A stretch of 64,000 nt of DNA from Bacteroides timonensis (GCF_000513195.1 NZ_CBVI010000094.1:18217-82216); one strand, 5' to 3'. Shown: positions 35,865 to 44,692, counted from the stretch's first letter. Notes: generated by a model not told the origin, from the sequence alone. Made by a program: numbers and translations.

Positions 35865-35914
35865 ATGAAAAAACAAACCACTGGAGTGGCTTTGACCCGC
35901 CAACTCCAATGGTT
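35865..35914 (-). terminator. terminator of the kdgK-eda operon
   Basis: AACCACTGGAGT (35876-35887) pairs with ACTCCAATGGTT (35903-35914) with one mismatch. On the minus strand the stem is followed by a T-rich stretch (TTTGTTTTTTCAT). Confidence 0.75.
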
Positions 35915-35950
35915 GTCCCCTTTAAACACCTTTAAACAAAATGAAATATC

Positions 35951-36619
35951 TTATTTTCTTGCTTCTGCGATATAAGCCAGAGCTTCCTTACATTTTTCCG
36001 TAACGTAAGTCCAGTCTTCCGCGGCTACCTTGTCCTTCGGGAAGAGTTTCGAACCCATACCCACACAGAATACACCGGCTTTGATCCAGGAAGTCAGGTT
36101 TTCCTGAGTAGGTTCTACCCCACCGGTAACCATCAGCTTAGACCACGGCATCGGAGCCAACAAACCTTTTACCAGTTTTGCTCCGAGAACGTCACCCGGA
36201 AATATTTTGCAAAGATCGCATCCTGCTTCCTGAGCGAAACCTACTTCTGAAACACTTCCGCATCCCGGAGTGTAGGCCACCAAACGGCGGTTGCAAATCT
36301 TAGCGATTTCAGGGTTAAACAATGGGCCTACAACGAAGTTGGCACCCAATTGCAAGTAAAGAGCAGCCGTAGCTGGATCAACGATAGAACCTACGCCCAT
36401 AGCCATCTCCGGGCACTCTTTCGCTGCAAATTTCACAACCTCAGCAAATACTTCGTGAGCAAAGTCACCACGGTTAGTAAATTCGAAGGCACGAACACCA
36501 CCTTCGTAACAAGCTTTCACTACTTTTTTTGCAACTTCTGCATCTTTATGGTAAAATACAGGAACCATGCCGGTTGAACCAATTTTGTTCAGCACAGCTA
36601 TTTTATCAAACTTTGCCAT
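35951..36619 (-). CDS. eda: 2-dehydro-3-deoxyphosphogluconate (KDPG) aldolase
   Basis: The 222-residue protein has the class I KDPG aldolase landmarks: general base E46 in RAFEFTNRG, VGSIVDPATAA, and the Schiff-base lysine K137 in CDLCKIFPGD, plus MVTGGVEPT in the phosphate-binding region. It splits KDPG into pyruvate and glyceraldehyde-3-phosphate, the last step of hexuronate breakdown. Eighteen bases separate it from kdgK upstream, so the pair is one operon. Promoter and operator lie in front of kdgK. Confidence 0.92.
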   Translation of the reverse strand: MAKFDKIAVLNKIGSTGMVPVFYHKDAEVAKKVVKACYEGGVRAFEFTNRGDFAHEVFAEVVKFAAKECPEMAMGVGSIVDPATAALYLQLGANFVVGPLFNPEIAKICNRRLVAYTPGCGSVSEVGFAQEAGCDLCKIFPGDVLGAKLVKGLLAPMPWSKLMVTGGVEPTQENLTSWIKAGVFCVGMGSKLFPKDKVAAEDWTYVTEKCKEALAYIAEARK

Positions 36620-36636
36620 TTTCTTATGATTATTTT

Positions 36637-37662
36637 TTAGCGTTGAACACGTCCACTTGCATCACCACCAGCCAATGCTTCAACTTCTTCTACCGATACC
36701 AGATTGAAGTCTCCATTGATAGTGTGCTTCAAGGCAGAAGCGGCTACGGCAAATTCGAGAGCTGCACCCTGGTTAGGCTTCGTCAGCAAACCGTGGATAA
36801 TACCACCGGAGAAAGAGTCACCACCACCTACACGGTCAACGATCGGATTGATATCGTAACGTTTAGATTCGTAGAATTCTTCACCGTTATAAATCATTGC
36901 CTTCCAACCATTATGACTTGCAGAGAATGATTCACGCAAAGTAGAAATAACATATTTGAATCCGAATTCTTTAGCCATTGCCTTGAAGATACCCTTGTAG
37001 CCTTCAGCATCAGTCTTTCCACCTTCTACATCAGCGTCGGGTTTGAAGCCCAGACAGAGCTCCGCATCTTCTTCGTTACCGATACAAACATCAACAAACT
37101 GCATCAACGGCTTCATGATGGATTGTGCTTTTTCTTTCGTCCAGAGTTTCTTACGGAAGTTGAGGTCAACCGATACCGTAACGCCATGGCGTTTTGCAGC
37201 TTCACAAGCCAATTTTGTCAGTTCGGCTGCCTTATCGGAGATAGCGGGAGTGATACCGGACCAGTGGAACCAATCGGCACCTTCCATGATTGCATCAAAA
37301 TCGAAGTCAGCTGCATCTGCTTCAGCAATGGCAGAATGTGCACGGTCATAGATTACTTTGCTGGGACGCATAGAAGCACCTGTTTCAAGATAGTAGATAC
37401 CTACACGGTCGCCACCACGGGCAATGAAATCTGTTTTTACACCATATTTGCGCAGTGCGTTCACAGCTGATTGACCGATTTCGTGTTTCGGCAATTTAGT
37501 CACAAAGTAAGCGTCATGTCCATAGTTGGCACAGCTGACAGCTACATTTGCTTCACCACCACCATATACTACGTCAAATGAATCAGACTGAACAAAACGG
37601 GTATTTCCCGGGGTGGACAATCTCAACATGATCTCGCCTAATGTAACGACTTTCTTTCCCAT
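36637..37662 (-). CDS. kdgK: 2-dehydro-3-deoxygluconate (KDG) kinase, PfkB family
   Basis: The 341-residue protein starts MGKKVVTLGEIMLRLSTPGN and has the PfkB signatures: GGGEANVAVSCANYG near the start and DRVGGGDSFSGGIIHG near residue 275-290 with the catalytic aspartate in GGGDS. The segment SVDLNFRKKLW and the YYLETGASMRPSKVIYDR block are typical of KDG kinases. It phosphorylates KDG to KDPG for Eda. The promoter region shares an operator with the divergent LacI gene. Confidence 0.9.
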   Translation of the reverse strand: MGKKVVTLGEIMLRLSTPGNTRFVQSDSFDVVYGGGEANVAVSCANYGHDAYFVTKLPKHEIGQSAVNALRKYGVKTDFIARGGDRVGIYYLETGASMRPSKVIYDRAHSAIAEADAADFDFDAIMEGADWFHWSGITPAISDKAAELTKLACEAAKRHGVTVSVDLNFRKKLWTKEKAQSIMKPLMQFVDVCIGNEEDAELCLGFKPDADVEGGKTDAEGYKGIFKAMAKEFGFKYVISTLRESFSASHNGWKAMIYNGEEFYESKRYDINPIVDRVGGGDSFSGGIIHGLLTKPNQGAALEFAVAASALKHTINGDFNLVSVEEVEALAGGDASGRVQR

Positions 37663-37792
37663 AATCTTATTATTTTTTTAATATGTGATTAATTTATAAC
37701 TTTCAATTTGTCATCTTAAGGCTAAAAACCGCCTTAACCACTTGATACTATGGAGAGTAAACTAAAATAAGGTTCGTTCTTCATAGCCTTCG

Positions 37793-37810
37793 TGTGCGGG
37801 CACAAAGATA
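37793..37810 (-). promoter_or_regulatory. operator overlapping the kdgK-eda -7 element
   Basis: TGTGCGGGCACA (37793-37804) is a palindrome. It overlaps minus-strand TATCTTTG (plus CAAAGATA, 37803-37810), a perfect -7 box for kdgK. The block GTGTGCGGRCACAAAGA recurs at 37874-37890. A LacI-type regulator bound here would block kdgK transcription. Confidence 0.7.
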
Positions 37811-37840
37811 CAACAATTTTCGTAATTACAAAAATTGTCA

Positions 37841-37848
37841 TATATTTG
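37841..37848 (+). promoter_or_regulatory. -7 element of the lacI-uxaA transcript
   Basis: TATATTTG fits the -7 consensus; the expected start near 37855 places the second operator (37875-37886) just downstream in the leader. Confidence 0.6.
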
Positions 37849-37874
37849 TGTCGAAAATATTAAGATTATTATTG

Positions 37875-37886
37875 TGTGCGGACACA
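37875..37886. promoter_or_regulatory. second LacI-type operator
   Basis: TGTGCGGACACA is an imperfect palindrome and shares the 17-base block GTGTGCGGRCACAAAGA with the kdgK-side operator, 82 bases away. Confidence 0.65.
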
Positions 37887-37917
37887 AAGAACCGTAAATT
37901 GTTAAATCGTAATTGAT

Positions 37918-38976
37918 ATGGGGTCTGAAAGAATACGCATTAAAGATATCGCCAAAATGGCGGACGTATCGGTGGGAACAGTAGACCGGGTGATACACGG
38001 ACGCAGCGGAGTATCGGAGGCCAGCCGGAAACGGGTGGAGGAAATTCTGAAACAGCTGGATTACCAACCCAATATGTACGCCAGCGCACTGGCATCGAAC
38101 AAGAAATATGCATTCTCCTGTCTGCTGCCGCAACATGAGAAAGGCGAATATTGGACTGCCGTAGAAGCCGGTATCCAGGACGCACTGGTAGCGTACTCGG
38201 ACTTCAATATCTCCGTGAACCTCTCCTATTACGATCCGTTCGACTATCATTCATTCGGAGATGTTGCCCGGAATATCCTGGAACAGGAGCCGGACGGGAT
38301 TATGTTCGCCCCTACCGTACCGCAATATACGAAACCGTTTACAGAGGAACTAAACAAACGCTCTATACCTTATATATATATAGACTCCAATTTGAAAGAT
38401 CAGCCTGCCCTCTCCTTTTTCGGGCAGAATTCGCACCAGAGTGGATACTTCGCCGCACGGATGATGATGTTGCTTGCAGGCGGGGAACGGGAAATTGTAA
38501 TTTTCCGCAAGATAAACGAAGGTATTGTAGGTTCTAACCAGCAAGAGCGCCGGGAAATAGGATTTCGTGAATACATGCTGAAGCATCACCCCGATTGCCG
38601 CATCTGGGAACTGAACCTGCACGCCAAGCGAGACAGTGATGACGCACAGATGCTGAATGATTTTTTCAGAAAACATCCGAACGTAAAGAATGGCATCACT
38701 TTCAATTCAAAAGTTTACATTGTCGGAGAATATTTATTGAAGCAACAAAAAACAGACTTTAAACTGATGGGATATGACTTGCTGGAACGCAACGTGAAAT
38801 GCCTGATGGAAGGCAGTGTATCCTTTCTCATCGCTCAACAGCCTGAATTACAGGGATTCGATGGCATCAAAGCATTGTGTGACTACCTGATCTTCAAAAA
38901 GGAAGTACCAAGAGAAAACTTTATGCCGATAGACTTGCTTACGAAGGAGAATATTGAATTTTATTCAAATAAATAA
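37918..38976 (+). CDS. LacI-family transcription regulator of the KDG/hexuronate module
   Basis: The 352-residue protein has an N-terminal LacI helix-turn-helix (IRIKDIAKMADVSVGTVDRVIHGRSGVSEASRKRV, then a hinge LDYQPNMYASALA) and a periplasmic-binding-like effector domain (about 60-345) of the Peripla_BP_4 type. It is divergent from kdgK-eda and immediately upstream of uxaA. Two matching operators lie between it and kdgK, which makes autorepression and control of the whole module likely. The effector is presumably a hexuronate breakdown product. Confidence 0.88.
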   Translation: MGSERIRIKDIAKMADVSVGTVDRVIHGRSGVSEASRKRVEEILKQLDYQPNMYASALASNKKYAFSCLLPQHEKGEYWTAVEAGIQDALVAYSDFNISVNLSYYDPFDYHSFGDVARNILEQEPDGIMFAPTVPQYTKPFTEELNKRSIPYIYIDSNLKDQPALSFFGQNSHQSGYFAARMMMLLAGGEREIVIFRKINEGIVGSNQQERREIGFREYMLKHHPDCRIWELNLHAKRDSDDAQMLNDFFRKHPNVKNGITFNSKVYIVGEYLLKQQKTDFKLMGYDLLERNVKCLMEGSVSFLIAQQPELQGFDGIKALCDYLIFKKEVPRENFMPIDLLTKENIEFYSNK

Positions 38977-38986
38977 TAAAGTAATT

Positions 38987-40477
38987 ATGGAAACTAAGTA
39001 CCTTAAAATCAACCCTGCGGATAATGTAGCTGTCGCTATCGTGACACTGCCGGCAGGAGAAAAGCTCACGGTGGACGGGACGGAAATCACTCTGAGTGAG
39101 GAAGTGCCCGCCGGACATAAATTTGCATTGAAAGACTTTGCAGAGGGCGAAAACGTCATTAAATACGGGTACCCTATCGGCCATGCACGCATGGCTAAGA
39201 AACAGGGGGATTGGATGAATGAGAATAATATTCAGACAAACCTGGCTGGGTTGCTGGACTATACATACAATCCGACAAGCGTTACGCTGGACATTCCACA
39301 CAAGGATCTGACATTCAAAGGTTATCGTCGTAAAAGCGGCGAAGTGGGAATTCGCAACGAGGTGTGGATTATACCGACCGTAGGTTGCGTGAATGGTATC
39401 ATCAACCAGCTGGCCGAAGGTCTGCGCCGGGAAACCGGCGGCAAAGGAGTGGATGCGATTATGGCATATCCGCACAACTATGGATGCTCGCAATTGGGAG
39501 ACGACCACGAAAACACTAAGAAAATCCTGCGGGACATGGTATTGCACCCCAATGCAGGTGCAGTGCTGGTAGTGGGCTTAGGCTGTGAAAACAATCAGCC
39601 GGATGTGTTCCGTGAGTTCCTGGGAGAATATGACGAAGACCGTGTAAAATTCATGGTAACGCAGAAAGTAGGAGATGAGTACGAAGAAGGCATGAAACTG
39701 TTGCGGGAGCTGTATGAAAAAGCCAGCAAGGACGAACGTGTGGATGTACCCCTGAGTGAATTGCGAGTAGGCTTAAAGTGTGGCGGATCGGATGGTTTCT
39801 CCGGTATCACAGCCAATCCGCTGTTGGGTATGTTCTCCGATTTCCTGGTGGCACAAGGTGGTACGAGCGTATTGACGGAAGTTCCGGAAATGTTCGGTGC
39901 AGAGACCATATTGATGAACCGTTGCCGCAACAAGGAATTATTTGAAGAAACTGTGAAACTGATTAACGACTTCAAGGAATACTTCCTTTCACATGGCGAA
40001 CCGGTTGGTGAAAATCCGTCTCCGGGAAACAAGGCGGGTGGTATCTCAACTTTGGAAGACAAAGCCTTGGGATGTACGCAGAAGTGTGGCAAAAGCTACG
40101 TGGAAGGTGTGTTGCCGTATGGTGAACGTCTGAAAGTAAAAGGATTGAATTTGTTGTCAGCTCCGGGAAATGACCTGGTGGCAGCAACAGCACTGGCTTC
40201 CTGCGGTTGCCACATGGTATTGTTCACCACAGGACGCGGCACACCGTTCGGAACGTATGTGCCGACCATGAAGATTTCCACCAACTCTATACTGGCAAAG
40301 AATAAGCCGGGATGGATTGATTTCAATGCAGGAGTTATCGTGGAAAACGAGCCGATGGAAAAGACCTGCGAACGGTTTATCGATTACATTATCCAGGTGG
40401 CAAGTGGTGAATTCGTGAACAACGAGAAGAAAGGTTACAAGGAAATCGCAATCTTCAAAACGGGAGTTACGCTATAA
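38987..40477 (+). CDS. uxaA: altronate dehydratase (UxaA family)
   Basis: The 496-residue protein has an N-terminal SAF-like domain (about 1-95: AVAIVTLPAGEKLTVDG, then VPAGHKFALKDFAEGENVIKYGYPIG) and the large UxaA C-terminal region (GEVGIRNEVWIIPTVGCVN, HNYGCSQLGDDHENT, GLKCGGSDGFSGITANP, ALGCTQKCGKS). It dehydrates D-altronate to KDG, feeding kdgK-eda. The start at 38987 (METKYLKINP) is 10 bases after the LacI stop; the longer frame from 38954 overlaps that gene and is less likely. Confidence 0.9.
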   Translation: METKYLKINPADNVAVAIVTLPAGEKLTVDGTEITLSEEVPAGHKFALKDFAEGENVIKYGYPIGHARMAKKQGDWMNENNIQTNLAGLLDYTYNPTSVTLDIPHKDLTFKGYRRKSGEVGIRNEVWIIPTVGCVNGIINQLAEGLRRETGGKGVDAIMAYPHNYGCSQLGDDHENTKKILRDMVLHPNAGAVLVVGLGCENNQPDVFREFLGEYDEDRVKFMVTQKVGDEYEEGMKLLRELYEKASKDERVDVPLSELRVGLKCGGSDGFSGITANPLLGMFSDFLVAQGGTSVLTEVPEMFGAETILMNRCRNKELFEETVKLINDFKEYFLSHGEPVGENPSPGNKAGGISTLEDKALGCTQKCGKSYVEGVLPYGERLKVKGLNLLSAPGNDLVAATALASCGCHMVLFTTGRGTPFGTYVPTMKISTNSILAKNKPGWIDFNAGVIVENEPMEKTCERFIDYIIQVASGEFVNNEKKGYKEIAIFKTGVTL

Positions 40478-40511
40478 CAATTGACAATTGACGATTGACA
40501 ATTGACAATTA
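40477..40511 (+). repeat. heptamer tandem repeat after uxaA
   Basis: Five 7-bp units (ACAATTG, ACAATTG, ACGATTG, ACAATTG, ACAATTA) begin in the uxaA stop codon. Confidence 0.85.
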
Positions 40512-40537
40512 AGAGATAGAGGGCGGGCAAAAACTAT

Positions 40538-40568
40538 TTTGCTCCGCTCTTTGTTTTTTATAATTTTG
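40538..40568 (+). promoter_or_regulatory. promoter of the nhaC-type gene
   Basis: TTTG (40538-40541), a 19-base spacer and TAATTTTG (40561-40568) match the Bacteroides consensus. The start near 40575 gives a leader of about 160 bases that contains the inverted repeat at 40583-40666. Confidence 0.7.
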
Positions 40569-40582
40569 CAGCGGATTAATGT

Positions 40583-40666
40583 TTCACCACAGAGTCTCAC
40601 TGAGTTTAATCAATTTGAAACCCAAAGAATAGAACTCCGTGATACTCCGCGTTACTCTGTGGTGAA
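40583..40666. repeat. 13-bp inverted repeat in the nhaC leader
   Basis: TTCACCACAGAGT (40583-40595) pairs perfectly with ACTCTGTGGTGAA (40654-40666). It would fold at the very 5' end of the leader. Confidence 0.7.
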
Positions 40667-40737
40667 GAATTCATAACCCGACAGAAATTAATTCCTCTAA
40701 CGGCCCGAATGCCTTACGTGTTACAATATATATTAAA

Positions 40738-42045
40738 ATGACAAATACAGCGAATAAACGAAAAGGTGGATGGTGGGCACTGAGCCCGCTGGCGGTATTT
40801 TTATGCCTTTACCTTGTGACTTCATTGATTGTAAACGATTTCTATAAAGTACCTATTACGGTAGCATTCCTGTTGTCATCTTGCTATGCCATCGCACTGA
40901 CGCGCGGATTGAGTCTGGAAAAGCGGGTGTATCAATTCTCGGTAGGAGCCAGCAATAAGAATATCATATTGATGATATGGATATTCATCCTTGCCGGAGC
41001 TTTTGCACAGAGCGCCAAACAGATGGGAGCAATCGACGCTACAGTAAACCTGACTCTGAGCATACTACCGGACAACCTATTACTGGCAGGAATTTTCATC
41101 GCTGCCTGTTTCATTTCACTTTCCATCGGCACCAGTGTGGGAACAATTGTAGCCCTGACACCCGTAGCCATCGGACTGGCGGAAAAAACCGGTATCGATC
41201 TGCCATATATGGTTGCCATTGTAGTGGGCGGTTCATTCTTCGGAGATAATCTCTCATTTATTTCGGATACAACAATTGCATCCACCAAAACACAGGATTG
41301 TGTGATGAGGGATAAGTTCCGGGTGAACTTTATGATTGTGGTCCCGGCAGCACTGGTCGTACTATGTATCTATATATTCCAAGGATTATCAATATCGGCC
41401 CCTGCACAGACGCAAGCGATTGAATGGATAAAGGTTATCCCCTACCTCATCGTATTGGGCACGGCAGTGGCTGGCGTAAATGTAATGCTGGTTTTGCTGC
41501 TAGGTATCCTCAGCACAGGCATCATAGGTATTGTTACAAGCGGAACAGACATAAGTACAGCTTTCTTCGACTGGTTTGGCGCCATGGGAACAGGTATCAC
41601 GGGAATGGGAGAACTTATCATCATCACTTTACTTGCGGGCGGCATGCTTGAAACCATCCGGTATAATGGAGGCATAGATTTCATAATCTCCCGCCTGACA
41701 CGTCACGTAAAAGGCAAGCGAGGTGCAGAATTGAGTATCGCCGCACTCGTCAGCGTTGCCAATCTATGCACCGCCAACAATACCATCGCCATCATTACCA
41801 CCGGACCGATAGCCAAGGACATCGCCCAACGCTTTCATCTGGACCGCCGGAAGACCGCCAGTATCCTGGACACGTTCTCCTGCCTGATACAAGGTATCAT
41901 TCCTTACGGAGCGCAACTATTGATTGCCGCCGGATTAGCGGGAATCTCTCCCATCAGCATTATCGGCAGTTTGTATTATCCGTTTACAATGGGAATATGT
42001 GCATTACTGGCAATATTGGCGAGATATCCACGGAAATATTCGTAA
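40738..42045 (+). CDS. NhaC-type Na+/H+ antiporter family protein
   Basis: The 435-residue protein has about 11-12 membrane segments and the NhaC family pattern SLSIGTSVGTIVALTPVAIGLAEK, GGSFFGDNLSFISDTTIAST and a later CTANNTIAIITTGPIAKDIA. The GDNLSxISDTT stretch is characteristic of the NhaC/ArsB-like ion transporter group. It would exchange Na+ and H+ across the inner membrane, though the family also includes amino-acid exchangers. It has its own promoter and a long structured leader, so it need not be co-regulated with uxaA. Confidence 0.85.
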   Translation: MTNTANKRKGGWWALSPLAVFLCLYLVTSLIVNDFYKVPITVAFLLSSCYAIALTRGLSLEKRVYQFSVGASNKNIILMIWIFILAGAFAQSAKQMGAIDATVNLTLSILPDNLLLAGIFIAACFISLSIGTSVGTIVALTPVAIGLAEKTGIDLPYMVAIVVGGSFFGDNLSFISDTTIASTKTQDCVMRDKFRVNFMIVVPAALVVLCIYIFQGLSISAPAQTQAIEWIKVIPYLIVLGTAVAGVNVMLVLLLGILSTGIIGIVTSGTDISTAFFDWFGAMGTGITGMGELIIITLLAGGMLETIRYNGGIDFIISRLTRHVKGKRGAELSIAALVSVANLCTANNTIAIITTGPIAKDIAQRFHLDRRKTASILDTFSCLIQGIIPYGAQLLIAAGLAGISPISIIGSLYYPFTMGICALLAILARYPRKYS

Positions 42046-42126
42046 AAAATCTCCCATACCCAATAAAAAATGAAAATATTGAAAAAAAATATGGCAAAAG
42101 ATGATGCATTATTGAAATAGAATGCG

Positions 42127-42274
42127 TTACTTTGTACCCGAACAATAAGAAAGTTTATTTGATTTGATTATTTCACGTATGTATTTCCTCTGCATTGAGT
42201 ATTTCCATCTCTGACCTAACAACTTCCAAAAACTTTGTTTATTGAATTATTAATTTATTATTTTATTTAGATTT
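42127..42274 (+). promoter_or_regulatory. leader and possible promoter of the RRM gene
   Basis: TTACTTTG (42127-42134) resembles a -7 box with one spacer base fewer than consensus. About 135 AT-rich bases then precede the RRM start. I see no riboswitch-like fold; RRM genes often regulate themselves through such leaders, which here is only inference. Confidence 0.3.
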
Positions 42275-42520
42275 ATGAATTTGTATGTAGGTAACCTGAA
42301 TTACAAGGTTAGAGAACAAGACTTGAGAGATGTTATGGAAGAGTACGGAACAGTAGATTCAGTAAGAATCATCACTGACCGCGAAACAAGAAGATCCAAA
42401 GGATTTGCATTTATTGAAATGCCGGATTCTACAGAAGCATCTAACGCTATCAATGCATTGAACGGTGCTGAATATGTAGGTCGCCCGATGGTAGTTAAAG
42501 AAGCATTACCGAAGAATTAA
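42275..42520 (+). CDS. RRM-domain RNA-binding protein
   Basis: The 81-residue protein is a single RRM: RNP2 LYVGNL (3-8) and RNP1 KGFAFIEM (42-49), with the aromatic side chains that stack on RNA in place. Bacteroides encode several such proteins (RbpA/RbpB type in B. thetaiotaomicron), and published work links them to control of polysaccharide utilisation and capsule genes. It ends before a strong terminator and is monocistronic. Confidence 0.9.
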   Translation: MNLYVGNLNYKVREQDLRDVMEEYGTVDSVRIITDRETRRSKGFAFIEMPDSTEASNAINALNGAEYVGRPMVVKEALPKN

Positions 42521-42543
42521 TTATTCTCAGATAATACGTCACT

Positions 42544-42578
42544 AAAAGGATGGATTTCATAGAAATCCATCCTTTTTT
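42544..42578 (+). terminator. terminator after the RRM gene
   Basis: AAAAGGATGGATTTC pairs with GAAATCCATCCTTTT around a short ATA loop, followed by TT and GT. Confidence 0.9.
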
Positions 42579-42589
42579 GTTAGGAACTC

Positions 42590-42620
42590 TTTGTCAATCA
42601 AAATAAAAGCCCTACCTTTG
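42590..42620 (+). promoter_or_regulatory. rpsP promoter
   Basis: TTTG (42590-42593), a 19-base spacer and TACCTTTG (42613-42620) are an exact Bacteroides consensus promoter 60 bases before rpsP. Confidence 0.8.
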
Positions 42621-42679
42621 CAACCGCTATTACGAGATAGTAGCATAATTCAAATCATTTATTTAAAACATTATTTAAA

Positions 42680-43219
42680 ATGGCAACAAAAATCAGATTG
42701 CAAAGACATGGACGTAAGAGCTACGCTTTCTACTCTATCGTTATTGCTGATGTAAGAGCACCACGTGATGGTAAATTTATTGAGAAGATTGGTACGTACA
42801 ATCCGAACACCAATCCTGCCACAGTAGATTTGAAGTTCGACCGCGCACTTGACTGGGTTATGAAAGGTGCACAACCGACTGACACTGTTCGTAACATCTT
42901 GTCACGCGAAGGCGTTTACATGAAAAAACACCTTTTAGGTGGCGTTACCAAGGGCGCATTTGGCGAAGCTGAAGCAGAAGCTAAATTCGAAGCTTGGAAG
43001 AACAACAAACAAAGCGGTTTGGCTGCTCTGAAAGCTAAAGACGAAGAAACTAAGAAAGCTGAAGCAAAAGCACGTCTGGAAGCTGAAAAGAAAGTGAACG
43101 CTGAAAAAGCTAAAGCATTGGCTGAAAAGAAAGCTGCTGAAGAAGCAGAAAAAGCTGCCGCTGAAGCTCCTGCTGAAGAGGCAACAGAGGCTCCCGTTGC
43201 TGAAGCTGCCGCCGAATAA
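42680..43219 (+). CDS. rpsP: 30S ribosomal protein bS16
   Basis: The 179-residue protein begins MATKIRLQRHGRKSYAFYSI and has the S16 core to about residue 85 (ADVRAPRDGKFIEKIGTYNPN, LDWVMKGAQPTDTVRNILS). The remaining half is a long, charged extension rich in Ala, Lys and Glu, much longer than E. coli S16 (82 residues) but usual for Bacteroidetes. It binds 16S rRNA during 30S assembly. It is monocistronic between a consensus promoter and a terminator. Confidence 0.95.
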   Translation: MATKIRLQRHGRKSYAFYSIVIADVRAPRDGKFIEKIGTYNPNTNPATVDLKFDRALDWVMKGAQPTDTVRNILSREGVYMKKHLLGGVTKGAFGEAEAEAKFEAWKNNKQSGLAALKAKDEETKKAEAKARLEAEKKVNAEKAKALAEKKAAEEAEKAAAEAPAEEATEAPVAEAAAE

Positions 43220-43262
43220 TAGTAAGCACAGTGCGATTACGAAAAATGGGATTAAAACTATA

Positions 43263-43297
43263 AAATCCTCTCCGGTTATGCCGGAGGGGATTTTTTA
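43263..43297 (+). terminator. rpsP terminator
   Basis: AAATCCTCTCCGG pairs with CCGGAGGGGATTT around a 5-base loop and is followed by a T run. Confidence 0.9.
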
Positions 43298-43302
43298 TTG
43301 AC

Positions 43303-43310
43303 TATCTTTG
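43303..43310 (+). promoter_or_regulatory. -7 element of the TlpA-like gene
   Basis: TATCTTTG lies directly after the rpsP terminator, 33 bases before the start at 43343. No TTTG at -33. Confidence 0.55.
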
Positions 43311-43342
43311 TAGCCACATATTTTTACTTAATAATAAAAGCA

Positions 43343-44437
43343 ATGAAAAAATTTATCTATCTGCTCGCTGTGGCTGCTATCGTTGCCGCCTGTAGCGGAA
43401 ACAAAGGTTACGTGGTAACCGGAACCGTAGAGGGTGGAGCTGACGGCGACACCGTATTTTTGCAAAAAGTAGACGGAAGAAATCTTGTAAAAGTAGACTC
43501 CGCAGTAATCACCAAAGGTACATTCACCTTCAAAGGCGTACAAGATACTGCTGCGAACCGTTACGTAACCTGCAGACCGGCAGGAAAAGAAGGTATCCTG
43601 ATGGACTTCTTCCTTGAAAACGGTAATATCAAGATCAATTTAACCCGCGATAATGACTCTGCTACCGGTACGCCGAGCAACGATGCTTATCAGGGAATCA
43701 GAGCTCAGCTGAATGATCTGAACAAGCAAATGATGACTATATACGAGTCCATGTCAGATACTACACTGACTGACGAACAGCGCGAAGCCAAAATGAAGGA
43801 AATGAACGATCTGCAAGAAAAGTCAATGGAGATCACCAAGGCAGGTATCGCTAAGAATATTACAAACCTCGTAGGTGTTCATTTGCTGAAGAATAACTAC
43901 TACTACCTTGAAGTAGACGAACTGGATCCGTTGATGCCGCAAATTCCCACTGAATTTGCTAACGATGAAGTTATCATCAAGATCAAAGGAAACGTAGAAA
44001 AGATGAAAGCTACCGCTGTAGGCCAGAAGTTCACAGATTTCGAAATGGCAACTCCTGACGGAAAACCGGTGAAACTGTCTGACTATGTAGGTAAAGGTAA
44101 AGTGGTACTCATCGACTTCTGGGCAAGCTGGTGTGGTCCTTGCCGTCGCGAAATGCCGAACCTGGTAGAAGCTTATGCTCAATACAAGAACAAAGGTTTC
44201 GAAATCGTAGGTGTATCTTTGGATCAAAGTGGCGAAGCATGGAAAGATGCTATCGAGAAACTGAACATCACTTGGCCGCAAATGTCTGACCTGAAATACT
44301 GGAATTGCGAAGGCGCTCAGTTGTATGCAGTAAGCAGCATTCCTCACACTGTATTGATCGACGGTGAAGGAACTATCATCGCACGCGGATTGCACGGTGA
44401 AGAATTGCAGAAAAAGTTGGCTGAAGTATTGAAATAA
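43343..44437 (+). CDS. TlpA/ResA-like thioredoxin lipoprotein with DUF4369 domain
   Basis: The 364-residue protein starts with a lipoprotein signal (MKKFIYLLAVAAIVAAC, Cys17), has a DUF4369-type N-terminal domain (about 25-130: VVTGTVEGGADGDTVFLQKV), a helical linker, and a C-terminal AhpC/TSA-TlpA thioredoxin domain (about 230-364) with the redox pair in WASWCGPCRR (C264, C267). It is probably a periplasmic disulfide oxidoreductase. The start is set at the signal peptide, not the upstream ATG at 43298, which lies before the -7 box. Confidence 0.88.
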   Translation: MKKFIYLLAVAAIVAACSGNKGYVVTGTVEGGADGDTVFLQKVDGRNLVKVDSAVITKGTFTFKGVQDTAANRYVTCRPAGKEGILMDFFLENGNIKINLTRDNDSATGTPSNDAYQGIRAQLNDLNKQMMTIYESMSDTTLTDEQREAKMKEMNDLQEKSMEITKAGIAKNITNLVGVHLLKNNYYYLEVDELDPLMPQIPTEFANDEVIIKIKGNVEKMKATAVGQKFTDFEMATPDGKPVKLSDYVGKGKVVLIDFWASWCGPCRREMPNLVEAYAQYKNKGFEIVGVSLDQSGEAWKDAIEKLNITWPQMSDLKYWNCEGAQLYAVSSIPHTVLIDGEGTIIARGLHGEELQKKLAEVLK

Positions 44438-44488
44438 TCTTTGTCCGGAAAAGAATAATCACAGTCAAGGAATTATTCTTATAGTATA

Positions 44489-44529
44489 AGTTCCCTTGTT
44501 ACAAATACATGTAGCAAGGGAGCTTTTTT
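44489..44529 (+). terminator. terminator after the TlpA-like gene
   Basis: AGTTCCCTTGTTAC pairs with GTAGCAAGGGAGCT (G-U pairs allowed) around an 8-base loop, followed by TTTTTTG. Confidence 0.85.
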
Positions 44530-44692
44530 GTATCTACCTACTACACAGAGTTTTCCATTTTGAACAACTTTAGAAAACCGACTAATACAGAAAGTTATCC
44601 ACTTTACACTTTTACACAACTAGAAATCAATTGATTAACATATTTTAGACCGACAAAAGTTTTCCAAAAACAAAAACTCACAGATAAGTTTA

